The position numbers and the translations under genes are program-made. A stretch of 7,228 nt of DNA from Methanobacteriota archaeon (GTDB taxonomy: Archaea; Thermoplasmatota; Poseidoniia; Poseidoniales; Thalassarchaeaceae), in NCBI GenBank assembly GCA_002683155.1, contig NYST01000067.1, forward strand, positions 1 through 7,228, read 5' to 3'. Under the pieces are notes generated by a model that had not been told where the DNA came from, did no database searches, and was given only the letters and a program-made list of their open reading frames with translations. Positions 1 through 6,063 of the stretch are shown piece by piece (the stretch's first letter is position 1; each line of letters opens with the position of its first letter).

Positions 1-765
1 GAGGAAGAGTATGAGGAAGAGGCAGTTGTGGATAGAATGGTGGAGGAGGCCGCAAGTGCCCTCCCTCTACCAGAACCCGTGGCCATGCCAGTTGCAAAGG
101 CGCTCGTCGAGAACTACATCGCCTCCAAGAGGGCGCTCCCTCACAGAAAGAGAGGGGCTAACATCAAGGCCAGAGTAGGTGGTCACAGCGTACGGCTAAT
201 CACCGGTGAATACGAAGACGGGAAGCTCGGTGAGATCTTCCTACTGACTTCTAAGGAAGGCGCCGCATGGAGGGCTCTGCTGTCTCAGTTCGCGATAGCG
301 GTGTCAATCGGATTACAGCATGGCGTCCCAATAGACGCTTTCGTGAAGTCATTCACATTCACCAAGTTCGAGCCCAGCGGAATGATAGAGGGTGGAAGTG
401 GCAGAGTGAAGATGTCCTCGAGCATCATCGACTGGGTCTTCCGGGAGCTCGCTATCGAGTATGCTGGCAGGAACGACCTCGCACATGTGCCTCTTGAGGA
501 GGAGGACCTAGACCCATTCTCTATCAGTAGGCCAGAGGTGACTGAACAGGGACTAGCACGGAGCCAAGGAGAGAGGCGAGAGGTTCAGATGACTCTGGAG
601 GCAGCCGTCGGTCCTATCGTCGATGCAGATGCAAAGGCCAGGCAGGCTGCCAAGGAGAGAGGCTTCACGGGAGACATCTGTGATGATTGCGGTGGTAGCC
701 AGATGGTCAGGAACGGTACTTGCCTGAAGTGCAACGAATGCGGCTCCACTACTGGCTGTTCTTGA
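1..765 (+). CDS. nrdJ: Adenosylcobalamin-dependent (class II) ribonucleotide reductase, C-terminal part (5' end outside window)
   Basis: The frame is open from base 1, so this is the last 254 codons of a larger gene. The GTG at 28 is internal, not a start. The family reduces ribonucleotides to deoxyribonucleotides in the cytoplasm using a cobalamin-generated thiyl radical. Visible (residues counted from base 1): an acidic stretch at 1-9, a GEYEDGKLGEIF block at 69-80, the FAIAVSIGLQHGVP helix at about 97-110, FTFTKFEPSG at 118-127, and a cysteine-rich tail with Cys at 227, 230, 241, 244, 247 and 253 ending CGSTTGCS. This tail, with its MVRNGTCLKC core, is the hallmark end of NrdJ and contains zinc-ribbon and redox-shuttle cysteines. 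It most resembles, from memory, the long NrdJ of alphaproteobacteria. The catalytic barrel and B12 site lie upstream and cannot be checked. The family call is firm; the bacterial affinity is a recollection, not a search. Confidence 0.93.
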   Translation, partial: EEEYEEEAVVDRMVEEAASALPLPEPVAMPVAKALVENYIASKRALPHRKRGANIKARVGGHSVRLITGEYEDGKLGEIFLLTSKEGAAWRALLSQFAIAVSIGLQHGVPIDAFVKSFTFTKFEPSGMIEGGSGRVKMSSSIIDWVFRELAIEYAGRNDLAHVPLEEEDLDPFSISRPEVTEQGLARSQGERREVQMTLEAAVGPIVDADAKARQAAKERGFTGDICDDCGGSQMVRNGTCLKCNECGSTTGCS

Positions 766-775
766 ATTGGGATCC

Positions 776-1699
776 TCAAATCTCAAGTTCGATGTTGAGG
801 TTCTGAATGAGTTCCTTGTATCTGTTCCTGATTGTTACCTCAGTCACACCAGCCACCTCGGCTACTTCACGCTGAGTCCTCCTCTTCCCGCAGAGTACAC
901 TTGCGATGTAGATGATGGATGCAGCGATTCCTGTCGGCCCCCTGCCGCTCGTAAGTTCCTTCTCCTGTGCAGCGGCAATCAACTCGTACGCCTTGGCTTG
1001 CACCTCTGCGTCCAAATCAAGTCCGGAGCAGAACCTTGGAATGTAATCCTCGGGCTTGGTCGGTGGGATCTTCATTCTTAGCTCCCTGACCATGAATCGA
1101 TATGTTCGGCCTATCTCCTTCCTTCCTGTCCTGCTAGCCTCACCAATCTCGTCCAGGGTACGTGGATTCTCACAAATCCTGCACGCTGCGTATAGGCTTG
1201 CAGCTGCTACTCCTTCGATGGATCTGCCGCGAATTAACCTCGCATCGACTGCTTTTCCATAGGTGACAGCCGCGGTCTCTCGAATCGTCTTTGGGAGTTC
1301 CAATCGACTAGCCATTCTGTCGAGTTCTGCTAGAGCCATTGCCTTGTTTCGCTCTGTGGCGTTGCTGACTCTGGATCTCTTCTGCCACTTCCTCATCCTG
1401 TAGAATTGGCTCCTATACCTGCTTGAAATCGATTTTCCAGAGTAGTCCTTGTTCTGCCAATCAATATCTGTGGATAGACCCTTATCATGCAGCATGACAG
1501 TCATCGGTGCACCGGTTCTTGCACGCTGATCTCCTTGCTCGGGACTGAAGACACGCCATTCTGCACCCTGATCAATCACCTTGTCCTCCAATACGAGGCC
1601 ACAGTCTTCACAGACCACTTCACCTCTTGATTCATCTTTCTTCAATTGTCGGCTTCCACATTCATCGCACTTCACGGTGTCTTCAACAAGGTATGACAT
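776..1699 (-). CDS. tfb: Transcription initiation factor B (archaeal TFIIB)
   Basis: A 307-residue protein of normal TFB length. It bridges TBP at the TATA box and RNA polymerase and sets promoter direction through BRE contacts. Domains in order: an N-terminal zinc ribbon with Cys11-x2-Cys14 and Cys30-x2-Cys33; the B-reader/linker region at about 45-80, containing GAEWRVF and the conserved RTGAPMT; the first cyclin fold at about 112-205, with the GRSIEGVAAASLYAACR helix; and the second cyclin fold at about 215-300, with GPTGIAASIIYIASVL. The last ends in a helix-turn-helix at about 275-297 (TQREVAEVAGVTEVTIRNRY), the BRE-reading element. The start is well fixed: an in-frame TGA lies three codons upstream, and a strong Shine-Dalgarno site sits 6 bases before the ATG. 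It converges on nrdJ with a 10-base gap and diverges from the aconitase-family gene. Many archaea carry several TFBs; whether this is the only one cannot be told here. Confidence 0.97.
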   Translation of the reverse strand: MSYLVEDTVKCDECGSRQLKKDESRGEVVCEDCGLVLEDKVIDQGAEWRVFSPEQGDQRARTGAPMTVMLHDKGLSTDIDWQNKDYSGKSISSRYRSQFYRMRKWQKRSRVSNATERNKAMALAELDRMASRLELPKTIRETAAVTYGKAVDARLIRGRSIEGVAAASLYAACRICENPRTLDEIGEASRTGRKEIGRTYRFMVRELRMKIPPTKPEDYIPRFCSGLDLDAEVQAKAYELIAAAQEKELTSGRGPTGIAASIIYIASVLCGKRRTQREVAEVAGVTEVTIRNRYKELIQNLNIELEI

Positions 1700-1705
1700 T
1701 AATCC

Positions 1706-1714
1706 TCACCCCCC
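1706..1714 (-). promoter_or_regulatory. Shine-Dalgarno site of tfb
   Basis: Read on the minus strand the sequence is GGGGGGTGA followed by GGATTA and ATG. It matches the archaeal anti-SD complement GGAGGTGA with one mismatch and stands 6 bases before the start. The TGA at its end is also the in-frame stop that limits how far upstream tfb can begin. Confidence 0.7.
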
Positions 1715-1750
1715 TTTTAGCAAAAAGGTATTAAATTCGCAAACGACATG

Positions 1751-1760
1751 TTATTTAAGG
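1751..1760 (-). promoter_or_regulatory. Candidate TATA box for tfb
   Basis: On the minus strand this reads CCTTAAATAA, an archaeal TATA-like element about 50 bases upstream of the tfb ATG. With initiation about 25 bases downstream it would give a leader of roughly 30 bases, enough to include the Shine-Dalgarno site. A second candidate on the same strand is GAATTTAATA at 1729-1738, which would give a near-leaderless start and would fit poorly with the strong ribosome-binding site. The position is inferred from sequence only. Confidence 0.4.
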
Positions 1761-1770
1761 TTATAATTTA
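1761..1770 (+). promoter_or_regulatory. Candidate TATA box for the aconitase-family gene
   Basis: TTATAATTTA lies in the AT-rich core of the divergent spacer, the most AT-rich part of the window. Initiation about 25 bases downstream would leave a leader of about 70 bases before the ATG at 1863. TTATTTAAGG at 1751-1760 is an alternative and overlaps the candidate box of tfb on the other strand, so the two promoters may compete for the same TBP site. Confidence 0.4.
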
Positions 1771-1850
1771 TTGAAATTTGTCTATGTTGGGTGAAATCTG
1801 ATGGGAAATCATCGAGAATCGTGAAATAAGACTCTTCACTGGGGGGACAT

Positions 1851-1857
1851 GGGGGGT
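1851..1857 (+). promoter_or_regulatory. Shine-Dalgarno-like G tract of the aconitase-family gene
   Basis: GGGGGGT ends 5 bases before the ATG at 1863 and pairs with the archaeal 16S tail apart from one G in place of A. An identical six-G run lies ten bases earlier at 1841-1846. The in-frame TAG at 1857-1859 blocks any start upstream of 1863. Confidence 0.5.
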
Positions 1858-1862
1858 AGATA

Positions 1863-3857
1863 ATGTCGTTAGAAGTGTGGCCGCCAGAGAATGTCAGGCT
1901 AACACCCGGAAAGAGGGTTCTATTCCTAACGAAGAACCTTGAATTGATTCGAAAGCAACTCTATGAAGGCTTGAATCTCAAAATGGAAGAGTTGTCGATT
2001 GATGATCTACTGGACGACATTAACACCGATGTGATGACTCCTGCCTGGGTTTGTTTTGATCATGATCCGGCTATGATTGCTGAGAATGCGTATGCGGGAT
2101 TGATACACGAAGGGAGCAGGGTGTTCGAGCCGCGGGCTTTGATTGATGGTGGATTCGAAGTTATCGTATCAGGTCACAGAAAGGGGACCGGTTCCAGCAG
2201 GGAAACTGCCCCACAATGTGAGAGGTGGTCGGGAATCAGGATCGTCATCGCGGCTTCTTTTGCTCCCATCCATGAGAGGAACAACCTGAACCTGGGGCAG
2301 TTGATGGGGGACCATTCGATGCTGATCAGGCTTCAGAACGAGGAGAGCATCCCCCTAGCCGAGTTTACTAAGGGGTACGACCCGGTCAGTAGTCTAATTC
2401 TAGAGAATGGAGGCATACTTCCCTTTGCCAAGAGATTGAAAGAAGGAACTGTGGATCTACCAGAATTCAGTGCGGAGGAACGCCCGATGACCATGATTGA
2501 GAAGTTGGTTTCGAACAAGCTCCTTGGAATGAACGGTAAGAAAAGATTCGTCAAACCGGGGGATGCAGTGTTAGCCCAGGTTAATGGTGGATACTCCCAT
2601 GAGTTCACAACAGCCCAAGTTCACACTTTTCTTGCAAACGAGTATGGGGAGAGTTACAATGTTCCTAATCCTTCTAAATTTGCTGTTTTTGAGGACCACT
2701 TGCTATATGCAACCGGTGTACCTAGATTCGGTAAGTTCGCAGAGAAAATACAAACCCTGCGGGATATGCAGAACTCTTTCCAGAGGCATACTGGGGTTAG
2801 AGACTACTCCGCGAAGGACGGGGTGAGCCCGGGCATTTGCCACCAAGTGGCACGAGAGGAGTTCATTGACGTTGGAGATTTCATCCAAGCGACTGACTCT
2901 CACACCTGCATGGGCGGGGCTTCCAATGCACTGGCATATGGCGTTGGTTCGACAGAGTATGCAAATCTGATTCACAATCAATTTGCATTTGTCAAAGTTC
3001 CAGAGAGTATTCGATTCGAATTAATAGGTGAACTTGATCCTGGATGCACCGCCAAGGACGTGATTCTGCATATCCTATGGCGTTTTGCTGCAAAGTCAGA
3101 GACCTTGGACAGAAGTATGGAATTTGGGGGGCCCGGACTTGCGAGCCTTTCGATGGATGAAAGAGCCACTCTGTGCAATATGGCTACAGAATGCAGTGCA
3201 AAGACTGGGATATGTGAAGCAGATGATATCACAGTAGATTGGTTAAAATCAAGAAGATCCGGTCTCGAAGAGGCATCAATTAGGCAGGCTTTCGTTTTGC
3301 CCGATTCTGATGCGATTTATGTGGGTGGTGTTCATGAAATTGATTTGTCACAGATCAGGCCTATGGTTGCTCATCCGGGTAATCCCGATGAAGGCGTGCC
3401 TTCGGACCCAACAAATGGCGCGTACATAGACGAGATAGGTGAAGTTGCAATCGATATTGCCTATGCTGGGTCTTGCACTGCTGGCAAGGATGATGACTTC
3501 TCTTACTACGCTATGGTTTGCGAAGCGGCGCTAAAGGCAGGCCTCGTTGTTTCGGATGAGGTTGATTGCTACATCCAGTTCGGATCAAAGTCGGTGAAGG
3601 AATTGTCAATGAGTATGGGTTGGACTGAGACATTCGAGAAGGCGGGAGTGAAACTCATCGATCCGGGGTGTGGAGCTTGCATAGGAGCAGGGCCAGGAGT
3701 TAGTGATGATGCCGAACAAGTTACTGTTTCAGCCATAAATAGGAACTTCCAGGGGCGTTCGGGACCCGGGAAGTTGTACCTTGCAAGCCCCCTCACAGTG
3801 ATGACGAGTGCCTTCACTGGAAAAATCACAGCATGGCATCCTGATATCTTCCTCTGA
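1863..3857 (+). CDS. Aconitase/isopropylmalate dehydratase superfamily hydro-lyase, swivel domain fused at the N-terminus (LeuD-LeuC order)
   Basis: A 664-residue Fe-S hydro-lyase of the aconitase superfamily, whose members isomerise hydroxy-acids by dehydration and rehydration. A 40-residue leader is followed by the swivel domain at about 44-165, with DDINTDVMTP at 51-60 and GTGSSRETAPQ at 108-118 (the GSSRE substrate-binding loop). The catalytic part runs from about 210 to 664: GYSHEFTT at 243-250, SPGICHQVAREE at 322-333, ATDSHTCMGG at 343-352, GSTEY at 362-366, then the cluster ligands Cys538 (GSCT), Cys603 and Cys606 (CGAC), and NFQGRSG near 628 with YLASP at 639-643. All three 4Fe-4S cysteines and the key His/Ser/Arg motifs are present, so it should be active. 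The catalytic half resembles LeuC/homoaconitase more than AcnA. The domain order differs from AcnA and fungal Leu1 (swivel last) and resembles AcnB without its HEAT domain. Substrate is unknown; no leucine, lysine or citrate-cycle neighbours help. An in-frame stop just upstream fixes the start. Confidence 0.9.
   Translation: MSLEVWPPENVRLTPGKRVLFLTKNLELIRKQLYEGLNLKMEELSIDDLLDDINTDVMTPAWVCFDHDPAMIAENAYAGLIHEGSRVFEPRALIDGGFEVIVSGHRKGTGSSRETAPQCERWSGIRIVIAASFAPIHERNNLNLGQLMGDHSMLIRLQNEESIPLAEFTKGYDPVSSLILENGGILPFAKRLKEGTVDLPEFSAEERPMTMIEKLVSNKLLGMNGKKRFVKPGDAVLAQVNGGYSHEFTTAQVHTFLANEYGESYNVPNPSKFAVFEDHLLYATGVPRFGKFAEKIQTLRDMQNSFQRHTGVRDYSAKDGVSPGICHQVAREEFIDVGDFIQATDSHTCMGGASNALAYGVGSTEYANLIHNQFAFVKVPESIRFELIGELDPGCTAKDVILHILWRFAAKSETLDRSMEFGGPGLASLSMDERATLCNMATECSAKTGICEADDITVDWLKSRRSGLEEASIRQAFVLPDSDAIYVGGVHEIDLSQIRPMVAHPGNPDEGVPSDPTNGAYIDEIGEVAIDIAYAGSCTAGKDDDFSYYAMVCEAALKAGLVVSDEVDCYIQFGSKSVKELSMSMGWTETFEKAGVKLIDPGCGACIGAGPGVSDDAEQVTVSAINRNFQGRSGPGKLYLASPLTVMTSAFTGKITAWHPDIFL
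3777..3791 (+). repeat. 15-base direct repeat, copy 1 (inside the aconitase-family gene)
   Basis: TACCTTGCAAGCCCC, encoding Tyr-Leu-Ala-Ser-Pro near the C-terminus of the hydro-lyase. The identical 15 bases recur 144 bases (48 codons) downstream in the spacer. The unit contains the palindrome CTTGCAAG. Confidence 0.85.
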
Positions 3858-3920
3858 AACGTATGACTTCAAGTATAACTTGGGGCATTGTTCAATAGCG
3901 GTCTCATGGCGGGCATAGGC

Positions 3921-3935
3921 TACCTTGCAAGCCCC
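3921..3935 (+). repeat. 15-base direct repeat, copy 2 (intergenic)
   Basis: Exact copy of TACCTTGCAAGCCCC from the end of the upstream gene. It lies in the same reading frame as that gene but beyond three in-frame stops (3855, 3864 and 3876). Flanking bases match poorly: the 33 bases upstream agree at about a third of positions, so any duplication is short or badly eroded. Confidence 0.85.
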
Positions 3936-3960
3936 TCGTCATTTGGACAAGGGAGGACTT

Positions 3961-3971
3961 GGTGGTGGTGG
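3961..3971 (+). promoter_or_regulatory. Shine-Dalgarno-like GGT-rich tract of top6B
   Basis: GGTGGTGGTGG ends 4 bases before the ATG at 3976 and can pair with the 16S tail in more than one register. A TGA directly abutting the ATG (3973-3975) is in frame, so top6B cannot start upstream. GGGAGG at 3951-3956 is a second purine block but is too far away to be the main site. Confidence 0.5.
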
Positions 3972-3975
3972 ATGA

Positions 3976-6063
3976 ATGGACCCTGCAGAAAGACTCTCGA
4001 GCAAACAAAAGCAGATTTCGATTAGCGAGTTCTTCGAGAAGAACAAACACTTCCTAGGTTTCGACACACTTCAGAGATCAATCATTACCGCAGTGAAGGA
4101 ATCGGTGGATAATTCTCTAGATGCTTGCGAAGAGGCGAGGATACTACCCGAGATACATGTGGAAATCCAGAGAATGAAGGGAGATCGGCTGAAGCTCATC
4201 ACGCAAGACAACGGCCCGGGCATACCTAGGGAGGACATCGAGAATGTGTTTGGAAAGTTCCTATTGGGTTCGAGGTTTCATGCAATCAGACAAACCAGAG
4301 GACAGCAAGGCATTGGAATCACAGGAGTGGTGATGTACAGCCAATTGACTGCAGGTTCAAAGACAAAGGTGGTGTCCAAGATTTCCAGAGACTCATCTGC
4401 TGTGTTCGTTGAATTGGGAATTGATACAAGGAGGAATCGGGCAACAAAATCAGGAGAAAGCAGGGACATATGGTTGGATGAGGAAACCGGAGAGAGCGTT
4501 CCTCATGGATTGAGGGTCGAATGCGAGATGCGAGCAAAGTACCAGAGGGGAAGACAGTCGGTCCACCAGTACCTTCGGATGACTTCGATTGTCAATCCTC
4601 ATGCTAGCATATCCCTAGTGGTTCGCGATAGGGATGGTAGCATAATCGAAGAGGGAGACTGGCAAAGGACAACCGAGAGGTTGCCGCGCGAGGTTAGCGA
4701 AATACGCCCTCATCCACATGGGATTCAACTCGGATCTCTTCAGAGGATGCTGAGAGAGTCAGAAGAGAGGAAGTTGACTTCTTTTCTAAGGCATAATTTC
4801 TCTGGAGTCAGTATGCGAGCAGCACGCGAAATTCTTTCAGCGGCGGGCTTGGACGAAGGCAGGAGCCCCAAGAGAATCTCAGCAGACGATGCGCAGGGCA
4901 TGATTTCGGCCTTCAGAAAGGTCAAGTTGCTTTCACCCCCTACTGATTGTCTGTCTCCAATCGAGGACTTGCTAATCAAAAAGGGTCTATCTAAAGCCAT
5001 AGACTCTCGTTTCGCATCGACCATTACGAGAAGTCCCAAGGTTACTCAGGGGAACCCATTTCAGATCGAAGTCGGATTGGTTTTTGGGGGTGATCTCAGT
5101 GCGGATGGCCCGATAGAAGTTCTACGGTTTGCAAACAGAGTACCTCTGATGTATCAGCAAGGTGGTTGCCTTCTCACAAAGGCCCTCGAGGCTGTGGATT
5201 GGAAGAGGTACGGTTTGGACCATCCTGGTGGGAAGGGCATTCCGAAGGGACCAGCGGCTGTCCTGATCCACCTAGCATCGACAAATGTGCAATTCACTAG
5301 CGAGGCGAAAGAGGCTGTTTCAGACAATGAAGAGGTTTTCGAAGAAATTAGACTGGCCATGCTAGAGGTCGGTAGAGGGCTTAAGGGTCATCTGAAGAAG
5401 AGTTCTCAGAGGAAGAAAGCCAGGGAGAAGTTCGAACTCATTAACATTATTCTACCAGAGATTGCGAAGAAATCTTCGGAGCTACTATCCAGGGAGGAGC
5501 CTGATTTAGCCCCGATTATTACCAAGATAATGGATGCTGTATTCTGTGAGGAGGAGATGGGTTGGGATGACGAGCGGAGGCTCGCTACTTGCTCGATTAC
5601 AATTTACAACTACACTGCTAGGGCAAGAGCGTATACTATTCTAGCCAAATGGCCGGAAAGCGAGGAGACAGCGATTGCAGAAAACGCCCTTGGAGGTAGC
5701 AAGCAGGCTAATGGCCTATGGGCGTGGAGACTGGATACTCTGAATCCTGGCTCTGCTACGACGATTCACTTCGGTGTCTCGGGACTTAGAAAGGGCGAAT
5801 GGAGTGATGCGGAGATTTTCTACAGAGGTAATGGGGAAGTAATAGGGGCGACCAAAATTGACGAGAAGTTGCTTGAGGAATTAAGGAAGTCAGAGGCACT
5901 GGAGGCTGCAGAGTCAGAGTTCGAAAAGCCGAAAGAGGCAATATCGCAACTAAAGGAAAGAGCGGAACAGAGCGAAGTCTCGCAGCCCCAGTCATTGGAA
6001 GAAGGTCAGACAAGCCTGTTTGGTGATTTCTCAGCTAAGGATGAATCGGAGGTAATTGAATGA
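3976..6063 (+). CDS. top6B: DNA topoisomerase VI subunit B (ATPase subunit)
   Basis: The 695-residue GHKL-ATPase subunit of the type IIB topoisomerase, which dimerises on ATP to pass one duplex through another. The Bergerat fold is intact: KESVDNSLDA at 41-50 (Glu42 catalytic base, Asn46 magnesium ligand), DNGPGIP at 78-84, KFLLGSRFH at 94-102, and the glycine-rich lid TRGQQGIGITG at 107-117. A helix-two-turn-helix domain follows at about 248-330. The transducer domain runs at about 340-520 and holds the ATP-sensing lysine loop TSEAKEAVSD (441-450, Lys445). An Ig-like domain follows at about 535-625. The last 70 residues are a charged, glutamate-rich helix-prone tail ending near QTSLFGDF (678-685). 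It is longer than the roughly 530-residue Sulfolobus protein, through the Ig-like domain and tail. It overlaps top6A by 4 bases, so the two are translationally coupled. The abutting in-frame stop and a conserved N-terminus support the start. Confidence 0.98.
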   Translation: MDPAERLSSKQKQISISEFFEKNKHFLGFDTLQRSIITAVKESVDNSLDACEEARILPEIHVEIQRMKGDRLKLITQDNGPGIPREDIENVFGKFLLGSRFHAIRQTRGQQGIGITGVVMYSQLTAGSKTKVVSKISRDSSAVFVELGIDTRRNRATKSGESRDIWLDEETGESVPHGLRVECEMRAKYQRGRQSVHQYLRMTSIVNPHASISLVVRDRDGSIIEEGDWQRTTERLPREVSEIRPHPHGIQLGSLQRMLRESEERKLTSFLRHNFSGVSMRAAREILSAAGLDEGRSPKRISADDAQGMISAFRKVKLLSPPTDCLSPIEDLLIKKGLSKAIDSRFASTITRSPKVTQGNPFQIEVGLVFGGDLSADGPIEVLRFANRVPLMYQQGGCLLTKALEAVDWKRYGLDHPGGKGIPKGPAAVLIHLASTNVQFTSEAKEAVSDNEEVFEEIRLAMLEVGRGLKGHLKKSSQRKKAREKFELINIILPEIAKKSSELLSREEPDLAPIITKIMDAVFCEEEMGWDDERRLATCSITIYNYTARARAYTILAKWPESEETAIAENALGGSKQANGLWAWRLDTLNPGSATTIHFGVSGLRKGEWSDAEIFYRGNGEVIGATKIDEKLLEELRKSEALEAAESEFEKPKEAISQLKERAEQSEVSQPQSLEEGQTSLFGDFSAKDESEVIE
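6007..6030 (+). other. PIP-box-like / clamp-binding-like motif coding for QTSLFGDF in the Top6B tail
   Basis: This lies in the low-complexity acidic tail of Top6B, ten residues before its end. It resembles archaeal PCNA-interacting peptides of the Q-x-x-L-x-x-aromatic type. The register is one residue off the ideal (Asp-Phe where two aromatics are preferred). It also fits the bacterial sliding-clamp form Q-x-S-L-F. Function is inferred from pattern and from its position in a flexible C-terminal tail. Confidence 0.35.
6048..6053 (+). promoter_or_regulatory. Shine-Dalgarno site of top6A
   Basis: A perfect GGAGGT lies within the end of top6B, 6 bases before the ATG at 6060. The spacing favours that ATG over the alternative at 6066, which would be 12 bases away. 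Confidence 0.75.

Larger units (their letters stand above)
3858..3975. other. 118-base spacer between the aconitase-family gene and top6B
   Basis: No T-rich archaeal terminator is seen after the stop at 3857. The only TATA-like string is AAGTATAAC at 3871-3879, about 100 bases before top6B, so a dedicated promoter for top6BA is possible but weak. Read-through from the upstream gene is the alternative. The spacer also contains the second copy of the 15-base repeat and a GGT-rich tract ahead of top6B. A 39-codon frame at 3906-4025 crosses the top6B start and is treated under the findings. Confidence 0.6.

Noticed and set aside
28..30. GTG at 28 as a true start for a short nrdJ-related gene
   Set aside because: The frame is open back to base 1 with acidic protein-like sequence, and the encoded part is only the C-terminal portion of a long enzyme.
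770..775. GGATCC palindrome between nrdJ and tfb as a bidirectional terminator hairpin
   Set aside because: The flanking bases do not extend the symmetry into a stable stem and there is no T-tract on either strand.
767..1262. Plus-strand open frames opposite tfb (767-1081 and 1056-1262)
   Set aside because: They lie wholly antisense to a clear TFB gene, have no recognisable domains or good ribosome-binding sites, and are explained as shadow frames.
2333..3829. Several 80-92 codon minus-strand frames within the hydro-lyase gene
   Set aside because: All overlap strongly conserved coding sequence on the plus strand, and none shows family motifs.
3923..3952. CCTTG (3923-3927) and CAAGG (3948-3952) as a hairpin regulating top6B
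   Set aside because: The stem is only five pairs with a 20-base loop, which is expected by chance in a spacer of this size.
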